Source: Dehalococcoidales bacterium
GTDB lineage: Bacteria > Chloroflexota > Dehalococcoidia > Dehalococcoidales > Fen-1064
Assembly (NCBI GenBank): GCA_028712845.1
Contig: JAQTPO010000109.1
Coordinates: forward strand, 1 to 6,522
DNA: 6,522 nucleotides
Reading direction: 5' to 3'
The position numbers and the translations under genes were made by a program. Position 1 is the stretch's first letter; each line of letters starts with the position of its first letter. A model generated the notes under the pieces. That model had not been told where the DNA came from. It saw only the letters and a list, made by a program, of their open reading frames with translations, and ran no database searches. Below are positions 1-6,339 of the stretch, piece after piece.

Positions 1-54
1 TCAGAACAAAAGGGTGCTAATATACAGGCAACTAAGCTTAAAGGAGAATGAATC

Positions 55-1191
55 ATGGATTTTACGCTGACCGAGGAACAAAAGAGATTACAAGCCACCG
101 TCAAAGAATTTGCGGAGAAAAAGCTGGCGCCGATAGCCGATGAGTTAGACCGTAAACAAGAATTCCCCTGGGCAAACTTCAAAGCCGCCGCCGGACTTGG
201 ATTAACCGGACTCGGTATTCCGGTTGAATACGGCGGGAGCGGCGGGAGCAAAGTTGACGCCGCCATTGCATTTGAAGAAACCGCCAGGGCGTGCGTATCT
301 ACCGCCGGTATAATTAATGCCCATCTGATACTATGCGCCGAACCGATTTATATTTATGGGACTGAAAAACAACGCCGGAAATTTCTCCCGCCACTTGCTA
401 AAGGTGAAAAAGTGGGCGCTTTTGCCATTACAGAAGCAGATGCCGGCAGTGATATCTCCGGGATTAAAACAACTGCCGTGAAAGATGGCGATTCATACAT
501 CATAAACGGCGGCAAGGTCTTTATCACCAATGGCGATGTTGCCGGCACACTGGTGATTTTTGCGGGTATCCCTGCTCTTGGAAAGCGCGGCATGACCGCT
601 TTCATTATCGAGGATGGAATGCCCGGATTTATCAAGGGCAAGAAATATGACAAACTAGGCATGCGCGCTTTGACCAACTGCGAACTGGTTTTCGAAAACT
701 GCCGGGTGCCGGTGGATAATCGCCTGGGCGAGGAAGGACAGGGTATGAAAATATGCTTGTCCACTCTCGACCGTGGACGCATTGCCGTTGCCGCTCAAGG
801 CGTAGGGATTGCCAGGGCAGTATTAGAAAAATCAGCCGACTATGCAAAAAAGAGGGTCCAGTTCGGTGCGCCTATCAGCCAAAATCAGGCAATTTCCTGG
901 ATGCTGGCAGATATGGCTACTCAACTTGAAGCCGCCAGATTATTAATGTATAAAGCAGCCTCTCTGGCAGACCAGGGACAACCTTTTGGTCCTTACGCCG
1001 CCATGGCGAAATTATATGCCACCGAACTCGGCATGAAAGCCTCCACAGAGGGAATACAAATTCACGGCGGTTATGGCTATATGATGGATTCCCCTATGCA
1101 GCGCCTCTTCCGCGATGCCAAGCTTACTACTATTTACGAGGGAACATCTGAAGTTCAGCGCATGGTCATCGCCAGGTCTGTACTGCAATAA
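55..1191 (+). CDS. Acyl-CoA dehydrogenase (short/medium-chain type, FAD-dependent)
   Basis: A complete 378-residue protein, the usual length for the acyl-CoA dehydrogenase family, which performs alpha,beta-desaturation of acyl-CoA esters with FAD and passes electrons to electron-transfer flavoprotein in the cytoplasm. Visible family marks are the N-terminal helical start FTLTEEQKRL, the flavin/substrate segment FAITEADAGSD (residues 123-133), ITNG (157-160), the RVQFG block (267-271), QIHGGYGY (335-342) and the C-terminal IYEGTSEVQR. In this last motif E362 sits where butyryl-CoA and medium-chain dehydrogenases carry the catalytic base. The start is set by AAAGGAG at 40-46, 8 bases before ATG. 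It is first in a run with an Fe-S protein and an AbfD-type dehydratase, so butyryl-CoA/crotonyl-CoA is a reasonable substrate pair, but chain-length specificity cannot be read from the sequence. No etfAB genes are present in the window. Confidence 0.95.
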   Translation: MDFTLTEEQKRLQATVKEFAEKKLAPIADELDRKQEFPWANFKAAAGLGLTGLGIPVEYGGSGGSKVDAAIAFEETARACVSTAGIINAHLILCAEPIYIYGTEKQRRKFLPPLAKGEKVGAFAITEADAGSDISGIKTTAVKDGDSYIINGGKVFITNGDVAGTLVIFAGIPALGKRGMTAFIIEDGMPGFIKGKKYDKLGMRALTNCELVFENCRVPVDNRLGEEGQGMKICLSTLDRGRIAVAAQGVGIARAVLEKSADYAKKRVQFGAPISQNQAISWMLADMATQLEAARLLMYKAASLADQGQPFGPYAAMAKLYATELGMKASTEGIQIHGGYGYMMDSPMQRLFRDAKLTTIYEGTSEVQRMVIARSVLQ

Positions 1192-1243
1192 TCCAATCGG
1201 AAATAAAGCACTAAGTAATTAAAAAACGAAGGAGCTTAAGCAG

Positions 1244-2470
1244 ATGGCAAAGAGACAATGGGCAATCAATCCTAAGGAAGTGGAACCAGAGTATCAAAAG
1301 CTAGCGGCGGGAATGGGTTTCGGCGGTTCGCTTTATTTACCCCGCATAATCAAGAAGGCATTTACACTGGAGCAAGCCAAGGTGGCATGTGAATTTGAAA
1401 TGCCTACAGCTGAAATAGCCAAATTAACAGGCGTTTCCAAAGAAGAGTTGGAAAAAGACGCTACGAAATATCAGGTAGAAGCCATCGCCAAGAAATTGAA
1501 CCTGGATAAAAAGACCGTGGAGACGTATGTCCAGTATATGTTTGAAGTGGGATTCGGCTTCCCTACCAAGCGTGGCTGGCGCTGGGCAAGGACATTCGGA
1601 CAACTGCGTGATTCCATGACAAATCCCAAGTTCGATGAACAGCTCGGCGATGAATTCTTCGACCTGTGGAAAGCGTTCGAAAGACTGGAAGATTACCCGG
1701 CAGTCATGAACGCCAGCCTTGTGGAACCGGAACAGCAGCGTTTAAGGATTATGCCTGCACGGAAATCCCTTAAGGGCATCAAGGATATTGTGCCTGAGGA
1801 TAACATAGAAGAAATCCTTAAAAAGGTAAATATGCTTGGTGTAGCGCTGTGCGCGTGTAAGAGACTGGTCAGGGATAGAGACCCGGAGATACCTGTCGAG
1901 GTTTGCATCATTTCCGATAGAATTACCGAACATAATCTCAAGCGCGGTTCCGCCAGGGTTATCAGCCTGGAAGAAGCCCTGGAAATTCATGATAAGGCAA
2001 ACGAAGCCGGACTGGTTACTCTGCCGCAATCGAATGTAGCGCAGCCCAAGATGGTTTGTCATTGCCACTGGACATGTTGCGGTGTGTTGACGCCCTCATT
2101 CATGGTAGGCCGCCCCATTAAGAAATACATCGCTCCGAGTTGTTACCGTCCGGTAGTGAACCCGGAAAAATGTATCGGCTGCCAGACCTGTGTGACGGTT
2201 TGTCAATTCGGTGCTATTGAGATGAAGCGGTACCCCAGCACCAGAGCTCAGGAAAAGTTCAAAGCATGGGTCAATCCTGAGAAATGCATGGGTTGCGGTT
2301 TGTGTGTTATTAAGTGTAAAGCAGAAGCCCGTGCAATGACGCAGGTGAGGACAGGAGATACTGTCCCGCGGGAAATGCCGGCACTCATCTCCTATACTAC
2401 AGCGGAAATGCCGCTCAATAGAGGCAAACACCTTGAGACTAATTCTTTGCTAACAAGACCTCTCTACTAG
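1244..2470 (+). CDS. HTH-like/Fe-S protein A: N-terminal winged-helix-like segment, cysteine-rich core, two [4Fe-4S] ferredoxin motifs
   Basis: A 408-residue soluble protein. Residues about 43-112 are charged and helical, read like a winged-helix domain (IAKKLNLDKKTVETYVQYMF) and end in a GW turn. The core carries C203-x-C205, C221, a RVISLEEAL helix (238-246) and a C272-H-C-H-W-T-C-C279 cluster. The C-terminal part has two ferredoxin motifs: C310/C313/C316/C320 and C348/C351/C354/C358, both CxxCxxCxxxC, where the last cysteine is followed by Q or K rather than the usual P. A core of this kind (CxC ... ISxEEAL ... CNCxxCC plus dicluster ferredoxin) occurs in anaerobe proteins annotated only as 4Fe-4S binding proteins. 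Electron transfer or redox sensing is inferred. GAAGGAG at 1228-1234 supports the ATG. It lies 52 bases after the dehydrogenase and 57 before the dehydratase, so co-transcription is likely. It is a paralog of the gene at 5181-6284. Confidence 0.85.
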   Translation: MAKRQWAINPKEVEPEYQKLAAGMGFGGSLYLPRIIKKAFTLEQAKVACEFEMPTAEIAKLTGVSKEELEKDATKYQVEAIAKKLNLDKKTVETYVQYMFEVGFGFPTKRGWRWARTFGQLRDSMTNPKFDEQLGDEFFDLWKAFERLEDYPAVMNASLVEPEQQRLRIMPARKSLKGIKDIVPEDNIEEILKKVNMLGVALCACKRLVRDRDPEIPVEVCIISDRITEHNLKRGSARVISLEEALEIHDKANEAGLVTLPQSNVAQPKMVCHCHWTCCGVLTPSFMVGRPIKKYIAPSCYRPVVNPEKCIGCQTCVTVCQFGAIEMKRYPSTRAQEKFKAWVNPEKCMGCGLCVIKCKAEARAMTQVRTGDTVPREMPALISYTTAEMPLNRGKHLETNSLLTRPLY

Positions 2471-2513
2471 TTTTACATTATAATTACAGTAGAGAACAGC
2501 TTAAACTCGATAA

Positions 2514-2519
2514 AAGGAG
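2514..2519 (+). promoter_or_regulatory. Shine-Dalgarno selecting the GTG start of the dehydratase gene
   Basis: AAGGAG lies 8 bases upstream of GTG at 2528. The next codon, TTG at 2531, could also initiate but would have an 11-base spacing, and no ATG is near. GTG at 2528 is therefore the preferred start, giving a 488-residue product. Confidence 0.7.
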
Positions 2520-2527
2520 ATACAACC

Positions 2528-3994
2528 GTGTTGAAGACAGCCAAAGAGTATATCGATAGCCTGCGCCAGCTCAAATTGAACCTCTACTTGCTCGGCGAGA
2601 AAGTGGACAACTGGGTGGATAACCCTATCATCCGCCCATCAATCAATGCCATTGCCATGACCTACAAGGTAGCCCATGAAACCGAAGCCCGGTCATTAGC
2701 TGTCGCTGATGCGCTGGTGAAAGGCGAGGAAGTAAATAAATTTAACTCGGTCTTTAGAAGTCCCGATGACCTCGTCAAGAAAATAAAGCTACAAAGGCTC
2801 ATCGGGCAAAGGACCGCCTGTTGCTTTCAGAGATGCGTGGGTATGGATGCTATCAATGCTGTTTTCAGCACTACATATGAAATCGACCAGAAATGCGGCA
2901 CCGAGTACCACGCCAGATTTCTTGAGTGGTTAAAAGGCGTCCAGAAGAACGACCTCTGTATCTCAGGCGCTATGACCGATGTGAAAGGACACCGCGGTCT
3001 GGCTCCGAGTGAACAACCCGACCCTGATATGTTCGTTCATATCGTCGAGCGGAAAAAGGATGGCATCGTTATCAGGGGCGCTAAAGCCCATCAGACCGGA
3101 GTGGTCAACTCGCATTTTATGCTGGTAATGCCCACCCTGCGTATGCGGGAGGCGGACAAAGATTATGCCGTGAGTTGCGCCGTACCCACTGACGCTTCAG
3201 GAATTACCTATATTTACGGCAGACAGCCCTGTGATACCCGTAAGCTTGAAAGCGGTGACATCGATGTGGGCAACTACGGCTTCGGCGGGCAGGAGGCTCT
3301 GGTCGTCCTGGAGAACGTTTTTGTTCCGTGGGAAAGAGTTTTCATGTGCGGCGAGTTCGATTTCTCCAGTATGCTGGTAGAGCGCTTTGCCACTTATCAC
3401 CGCCAGAGTTACGGAGGTTGTAAACCAGGCATCGGTGATGTTCTTATCGGTGCTACTTCAGCAATGGCTGAGTATAACGGGGTGCGCAAGGCATCCCACA
3501 TCAGGGATAAACTCAGCGAAATGGTACACCTTGCAGAAACTTTGCATGGTTGTGGGTTAGCCAGTTCGTATCAGGGTTTCAAAACAGCAGCCGGTAATTA
3601 TCAGCCCGATACGCTACTTGCAAATGTTTGCAAGTTGAACGTCACCAGATTCCCCTATGAGCTTTGCCGGCTGGCGGAGGACATCGCCGGTGGGCTGCTT
3701 GCAACCACACCATCAGAGAAAGATTTCAGACATCCGGTAATCGGGAAATACGTCGAAAAATACTTGAAAGGAGTCCCCGAGGTTCCCACCGAGACGCGTT
3801 ACCGTATGCTGACACTTATCCACGCAATGACTACCGGACTGGTGGCTCCCAGCTATCGGATAGAATCGATGCACGGTGCAGGCTCGCCACAGGCGCAGAA
3901 GGTGATGATTGAACGAGAGGCAAACTTTGAGCAAAAACAAAAGTTAGCCCGCAGTATTGCCGGAATCGACCCGCGGGAGAATATATTATCCTAG
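2528..3994 (+). CDS. abfD: 4-hydroxybutyryl-CoA dehydratase / vinylacetyl-CoA delta-isomerase (AbfD family)
   Basis: A 488-residue protein, close to the roughly 490 residues of the Clostridium aminobutyricum enzyme, which dehydrates 4-hydroxybutyryl-CoA to crotonyl-CoA with a [4Fe-4S] cluster and FAD. The cluster ligands known there (Cys99, Cys103, His292, Cys299) have clear counterparts: C99 and C103 in CCFQRC, and H291 and C298 in HRQSYGGC, with the same 7-residue His-to-Cys spacing. Residues recalled as active-site positions also match with a one-residue offset or none: Q101, T190, E256, Y295 and K299. This separates it from flavin-only 4-hydroxyphenylacetate 3-monooxygenases of the same superfamily, which lack these ligands. 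Also visible are TYKVAHETE (45-53) and MHGAGSPQAQK (448-458). The start is GTG. It is the last gene before a strong terminator. Related substrates are possible, because AbfD paralogs of unknown specificity exist in anaerobes. Confidence 0.92.
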   Translation: MLKTAKEYIDSLRQLKLNLYLLGEKVDNWVDNPIIRPSINAIAMTYKVAHETEARSLAVADALVKGEEVNKFNSVFRSPDDLVKKIKLQRLIGQRTACCFQRCVGMDAINAVFSTTYEIDQKCGTEYHARFLEWLKGVQKNDLCISGAMTDVKGHRGLAPSEQPDPDMFVHIVERKKDGIVIRGAKAHQTGVVNSHFMLVMPTLRMREADKDYAVSCAVPTDASGITYIYGRQPCDTRKLESGDIDVGNYGFGGQEALVVLENVFVPWERVFMCGEFDFSSMLVERFATYHRQSYGGCKPGIGDVLIGATSAMAEYNGVRKASHIRDKLSEMVHLAETLHGCGLASSYQGFKTAAGNYQPDTLLANVCKLNVTRFPYELCRLAEDIAGGLLATTPSEKDFRHPVIGKYVEKYLKGVPEVPTETRYRMLTLIHAMTTGLVAPSYRIESMHGAGSPQAQKVMIEREANFEQKQKLARSIAGIDPRENILS

Positions 3995-4023
3995 CGGGGA
4001 AAGAGCGACGGAGAGATATTTCC

Positions 4024-4054
4024 TGTGGGGAGCAAAATGCTCCCCACATTTTTT
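4024..4054 (+). terminator. Strong intrinsic (Rho-independent) terminator after abfD
   Basis: A perfect 11-base-pair stem, TGTGGGGAGCA (4024-4034) with TGCTCCCCACA (4038-4048), closes an AAA loop and is followed directly by six T (4049-4054). It starts 30 bases after the dehydratase stop codon. It should end the dehydrogenase/Fe-S/dehydratase transcript, implying a separate promoter for the ATPase gene downstream. Confidence 0.93.
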
Positions 4055-4071
4055 AGCGGCGCGTGGATTTG

Positions 4072-4102
4072 AATATCTACACTCAAACAGATATTATTGA
4101 GT
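4072..4102. repeat. Two interleaved inverted repeats, candidate operator
   Basis: AATATCT (4072-4078) pairs with AGATATT (4089-4095), and ACTCAA (4081-4086) pairs with TTGAGT (4097-4102). Both are perfect, both have 10-base spacers, and the two interleave. The right arm of the second coincides with the proposed -35 element, where a bound dimeric regulator could block or aid RNA polymerase. Short dyads arise by chance in AT-rich DNA, so the operator role is inference. Confidence 0.35.
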
Positions 4103-4124
4103 TAGTAGAATCATTTAATATGAT
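4097..4124 (+). promoter_or_regulatory. Candidate sigma70-type promoter for the ATPase/Fe-S protein B block
   Basis: TTGAGT (4097-4102) and TATGAT (4119-4124), separated by 16 bases, match the -35 and -10 consensus at 4 and 5 of 6 positions. The site lies after the upstream terminator and before the gene starting at 4210, where a promoter is expected. Transcription would begin near 4131 and leave a leader of about 79 bases. No experimental support can be seen. Confidence 0.45.
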
Positions 4125-4155
4125 GGCGGTTTATCACTGAAATAATCTCCCCCTC

Positions 4156-4178
4156 CGGCTCAACAGTTGCCGTTTTTT
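4156..4178 (+). terminator. Weak leader hairpin plus T-run, possible attenuator
   Basis: CGGC (4156-4159) pairs with GCCG (4169-4172), with a two-base bulge and two inner A-T pairs, and is followed by six T (4173-4178). It sits between the proposed promoter and the Shine-Dalgarno of the ATPase gene. The stem is short, so it may be a backup terminator for the upstream block, an attenuator of the downstream one, or chance. Confidence 0.25.
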
Positions 4179-4195
4179 ATTAGTAGCCTGAATTT

Positions 4196-4201
4196 AAGGA
4201 G
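4196..4201 (+). promoter_or_regulatory. Shine-Dalgarno supporting the N-terminally extended ATPase start
   Basis: AAGGAG lies 8 bases before ATG 4210. The internal in-frame ATG at 4351, which would yield a conventional CooC-like protein without the cysteine extension, has no comparable site: the bases before it read AAAGCAACCGCA. The signal therefore favours translation of the full 305-residue protein. Confidence 0.75.
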
Positions 4202-4209
4202 AAGCGCAA

Positions 4210-5127
4210 ATGGGTCTATTCCACTGTCCCCTGGGAGCGGCATTCTATGATGACGAACCGTGCATCGATTGTGGAATGTGCTACGCTGACACCAGTGAGG
4301 AAATGGTCAAAGCCTCCGAAAAACTCCGGACTTATCTAAAAGCAACCGCAATGAAGAAATCTTCCATCAAGAAGATAACCATCTCCGGGAAAGGCGGAGT
4401 GGGTAAGAGTACCGCAACTATTCTATTGACCAATGCTTTTCTGGCAGAAGGTTACAGTGTTCTGGTAGTGGATACCGATGAATCTAATCCGGGACTGTAC
4501 CGGATGTTCCAATTCGATAAGGAGCCGAGACCGCTCATCAAATTGCTCAGTCGATTCGCTCTGGGTGAGCCGGAGCCGGACACGGAGTGGATAACACGTG
4601 AGAAACTGACCATTCAGGACATTCCCGCAGATTATATACTGAGCCGGGGTAATCTCAAATTCCTTATGGTCGGCAAGATTAGCGAACCTTTTCAGGGTTG
4701 CGCCTGCTCGATGGCAGATATCACCAGAGACCTGATGGGAAAGCTGGTTCTGGGAGACAAAGAAATCATCATCGTCGATATGGAAGCAGGAGTGGAAAGC
4801 TTTGGGCGCGGGGTAGAAAGAAATGCCGATACGGTTCTGATGATAGTAGAGCCGTCCTTCGAATCGATGGCGCTGGCGGAGAAAATCGGTTATATGGCGG
4901 AGGGGATGGGAATTAGCCGCGTAAGGGCAATTCTAAATAAAGTGCCGACAGAAACCATCCGCCAAAAAATGGTAGAGGAACTGGTAAAGAAGAACATTAA
5001 AATCGCCGGCACCGTCTTTTACGACCCCAAAATCAGTGAAGCCGGCTTCGAAGGGAAAGCGCCGGGTGATTCGAAAGCACAGGAAGAAATCAGGGCAATC
5101 GTCAAACAACTACTAAGTGAAGCGTGA
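4210..5127 (+). CDS. CooC/MinD-family P-loop ATPase with cysteine-bearing N-terminal extension
   Basis: A 305-residue cytoplasmic ATPase. Residues 60-68 form a deviant Walker A, GKGGVGKST, with signature lysine K61 and K66. DTDESNPG (88-95) fits switch I, and IIIVDMEAGVE (186-196) contains the Walker B aspartate D190. G-C164-A-C166 matches the CxC that binds metal at the dimer interface of CooC, the ATPase that helps insert nickel into carbon monoxide dehydrogenase, and VEPSFESM (213-220) also fits that family. The first 48 residues are an addition: C6, then C18-x2-C21-x2-C24 in a short ferredoxin-like stretch, followed by a helix. The Shine-Dalgarno supports this start. No CODH/ACS gene is in the window, so its client is unknown. 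Neighbours suggest an Fe-S enzyme or Fe-S protein B, 53 bases downstream and likely in the same operon. Ni-centre maturation of a distant CODH remains possible. Confidence 0.88.
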   Translation: MGLFHCPLGAAFYDDEPCIDCGMCYADTSEEMVKASEKLRTYLKATAMKKSSIKKITISGKGGVGKSTATILLTNAFLAEGYSVLVVDTDESNPGLYRMFQFDKEPRPLIKLLSRFALGEPEPDTEWITREKLTIQDIPADYILSRGNLKFLMVGKISEPFQGCACSMADITRDLMGKLVLGDKEIIIVDMEAGVESFGRGVERNADTVLMIVEPSFESMALAEKIGYMAEGMGISRVRAILNKVPTETIRQKMVEELVKKNIKIAGTVFYDPKISEAGFEGKAPGDSKAQEEIRAIVKQLLSEA

Positions 5128-5180
5128 TATGTCTCCTGTCGGTCGATAAAGACACGAAAATAAAGAAGAGGTGAACATAC

Positions 5181-6284
5181 ATGACAATGACAGAGATTGA
5201 CCCCATCTATAAAGAACTGGCGGCAAAACTGGGTATCCCGAAATCCAAGGTATTGCCCCGGATATTCCAGAGACTGGCTAACATGGAACAGGCAAAAATA
5301 CTCCTTGCCTTGCCTGCTTCCCCGGAAGAAGTAGCCAAAAAACTCGGCTTAGAGAAAAAGACAGTCGATAACCACATACAGGAATTGTTTGAGAAAGGTG
5401 TAATTGTCCCCGGTAAACACGGCTGGAGTATGATTCCGAGGTGGGGAATGCTCCACGACTCTATCGGCGCGGCAAATCCCAAATGGGAAGATGACGAGTT
5501 ATTTGATCTGGGGCCGGAGATGATGCGGGAGAATTTGGAAGTCGTCGGACAGAGGATAGAGAAGGAAAAAGCCGCCGGTCAGCCATCGAATATACGGACT
5601 GTAATGAGAGTCGTACCAAGGTGGAAGTCGATTCAGGGCGTTCCGGGAGTCCTGCCATACGAAGACCCCTTACAGATACTTAAAAACCTGCCTCAGATAA
5701 TCGTCACGCGGTGCCCCTGCAAGAGAATGGACAGAAACAGAGGATGCAAAGACACGGTTGAGCTGGAATCCTGTATCAATGGGGGAAGAGTCGGGCAATA
5801 TAACCTCAACCGTGGCGCCGGGCGAAAAATCAGCCTGGAAGAAGCTCTGGACTTGTTAGACCAGTTAGATAAACATACCGTCGTGCATATGGTGGAAATC
5901 TCCTCGCGCATGCCGGAAGGACTCTGTAATTGCCATACCTGTTGTTGCGGCATGTTTAAGATAAGCAAAGTTACCAAGTCGATGGTAAACAAGTTATCTT
6001 TTGCCAAGAGCCGCTTCGTGGCTGAAGTCGATGTCAGCAAATGCACCGGTTGCAGGACATGTGCTGATAAACGCTGCCCCGTGGGCGCATGTCACATGAA
6101 ATTCTACCCCGAATACGGAGAAAAACGGGCTTACGTTGATGAAAAAGAATGCATCGGTTGCGGACTGTGTGTACTTACCTGTCCCGCCAAAGCCCGTAAA
6201 ATGAAAATAGTCAGACCGCCGGAATACATACCGGAGCCAACCAAAACAGGCATTAACGATCTTCTGGCAGATAACGAAGCATAA
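5181..6284 (+). CDS. HTH-like/Fe-S protein B: paralog of protein A with two ferredoxin-type motifs
   Basis: A 367-residue protein with the same layout as the product of 1244-2470. Residues about 36-82 resemble a winged helix (SPEEVAKKLGLEKKTVDNHIQELFEKG). The core has C178-x-C180, C189, C198, a KISLEEAL helix (216-223) and C249-N-C-H-T-C-C-C256. The C-terminal clusters are C288/C291/C294/C299 and C324/C327/C330/C334. The first is CxxCxxCxxxxC, one residue longer than standard, with an extra C304 nearby; the second is standard, with the usual following Pro. The paralogs share the 17-base coding stretch for ISLEEA (1961-1977, 5829-5845) but differ widely elsewhere, so the duplication is old. 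AGAGGTGA at 5167-5174 supports the ATG; an in-frame ATG at 5187 is an alternative. It follows the ATPase by 53 bases with no terminator between. Electron donor, metal-centre scaffold or Fe-S-responsive regulator are all possible. Confidence 0.85.
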   Translation: MTMTEIDPIYKELAAKLGIPKSKVLPRIFQRLANMEQAKILLALPASPEEVAKKLGLEKKTVDNHIQELFEKGVIVPGKHGWSMIPRWGMLHDSIGAANPKWEDDELFDLGPEMMRENLEVVGQRIEKEKAAGQPSNIRTVMRVVPRWKSIQGVPGVLPYEDPLQILKNLPQIIVTRCPCKRMDRNRGCKDTVELESCINGGRVGQYNLNRGAGRKISLEEALDLLDQLDKHTVVHMVEISSRMPEGLCNCHTCCCGMFKISKVTKSMVNKLSFAKSRFVAEVDVSKCTGCRTCADKRCPVGACHMKFYPEYGEKRAYVDEKECIGCGLCVLTCPAKARKMKIVRPPEYIPEPTKTGINDLLADNEA

Positions 6285-6339
6285 TGGGCTGACAGCGCGT
6301 GTTCACTATCGACTTGTAAAATACGTGCTCAGAACGAAT

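Noticed and set aside
2479..2484. Perfect TATAAT between protein A and abfD
   Set aside because: No acceptable -35 element at 16-18 bases upstream; the nearest TTGCTA is 26 bases away. The gap is short and AT-rich, so chance is likely and co-transcription from upstream is simpler.
3664..3912. 82-residue + strand frame inside abfD
   Set aside because: Out-of-frame reading of conserved AbfD codons with a low-complexity, domain-free product.
3831..4049. 72-residue open frame on the minus strand across the abfD end and terminator
   Set aside because: It starts inside the terminator stem, lies mostly antisense to the well-supported abfD coding sequence, and has no recognisable domain.
5693..6046. 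117-residue minus-strand frame opposite protein B
   Set aside because: Antisense shadow of the cysteine-rich coding region; no Shine-Dalgarno pattern or protein family seen.
6294..6329. Imperfect inverted repeat AGCGCGT / ACGTGCT before the pseudouridine synthase gene
   Set aside because: Contains a mismatch, has a 22-base loop and no T-run, so it is not a credible terminator.
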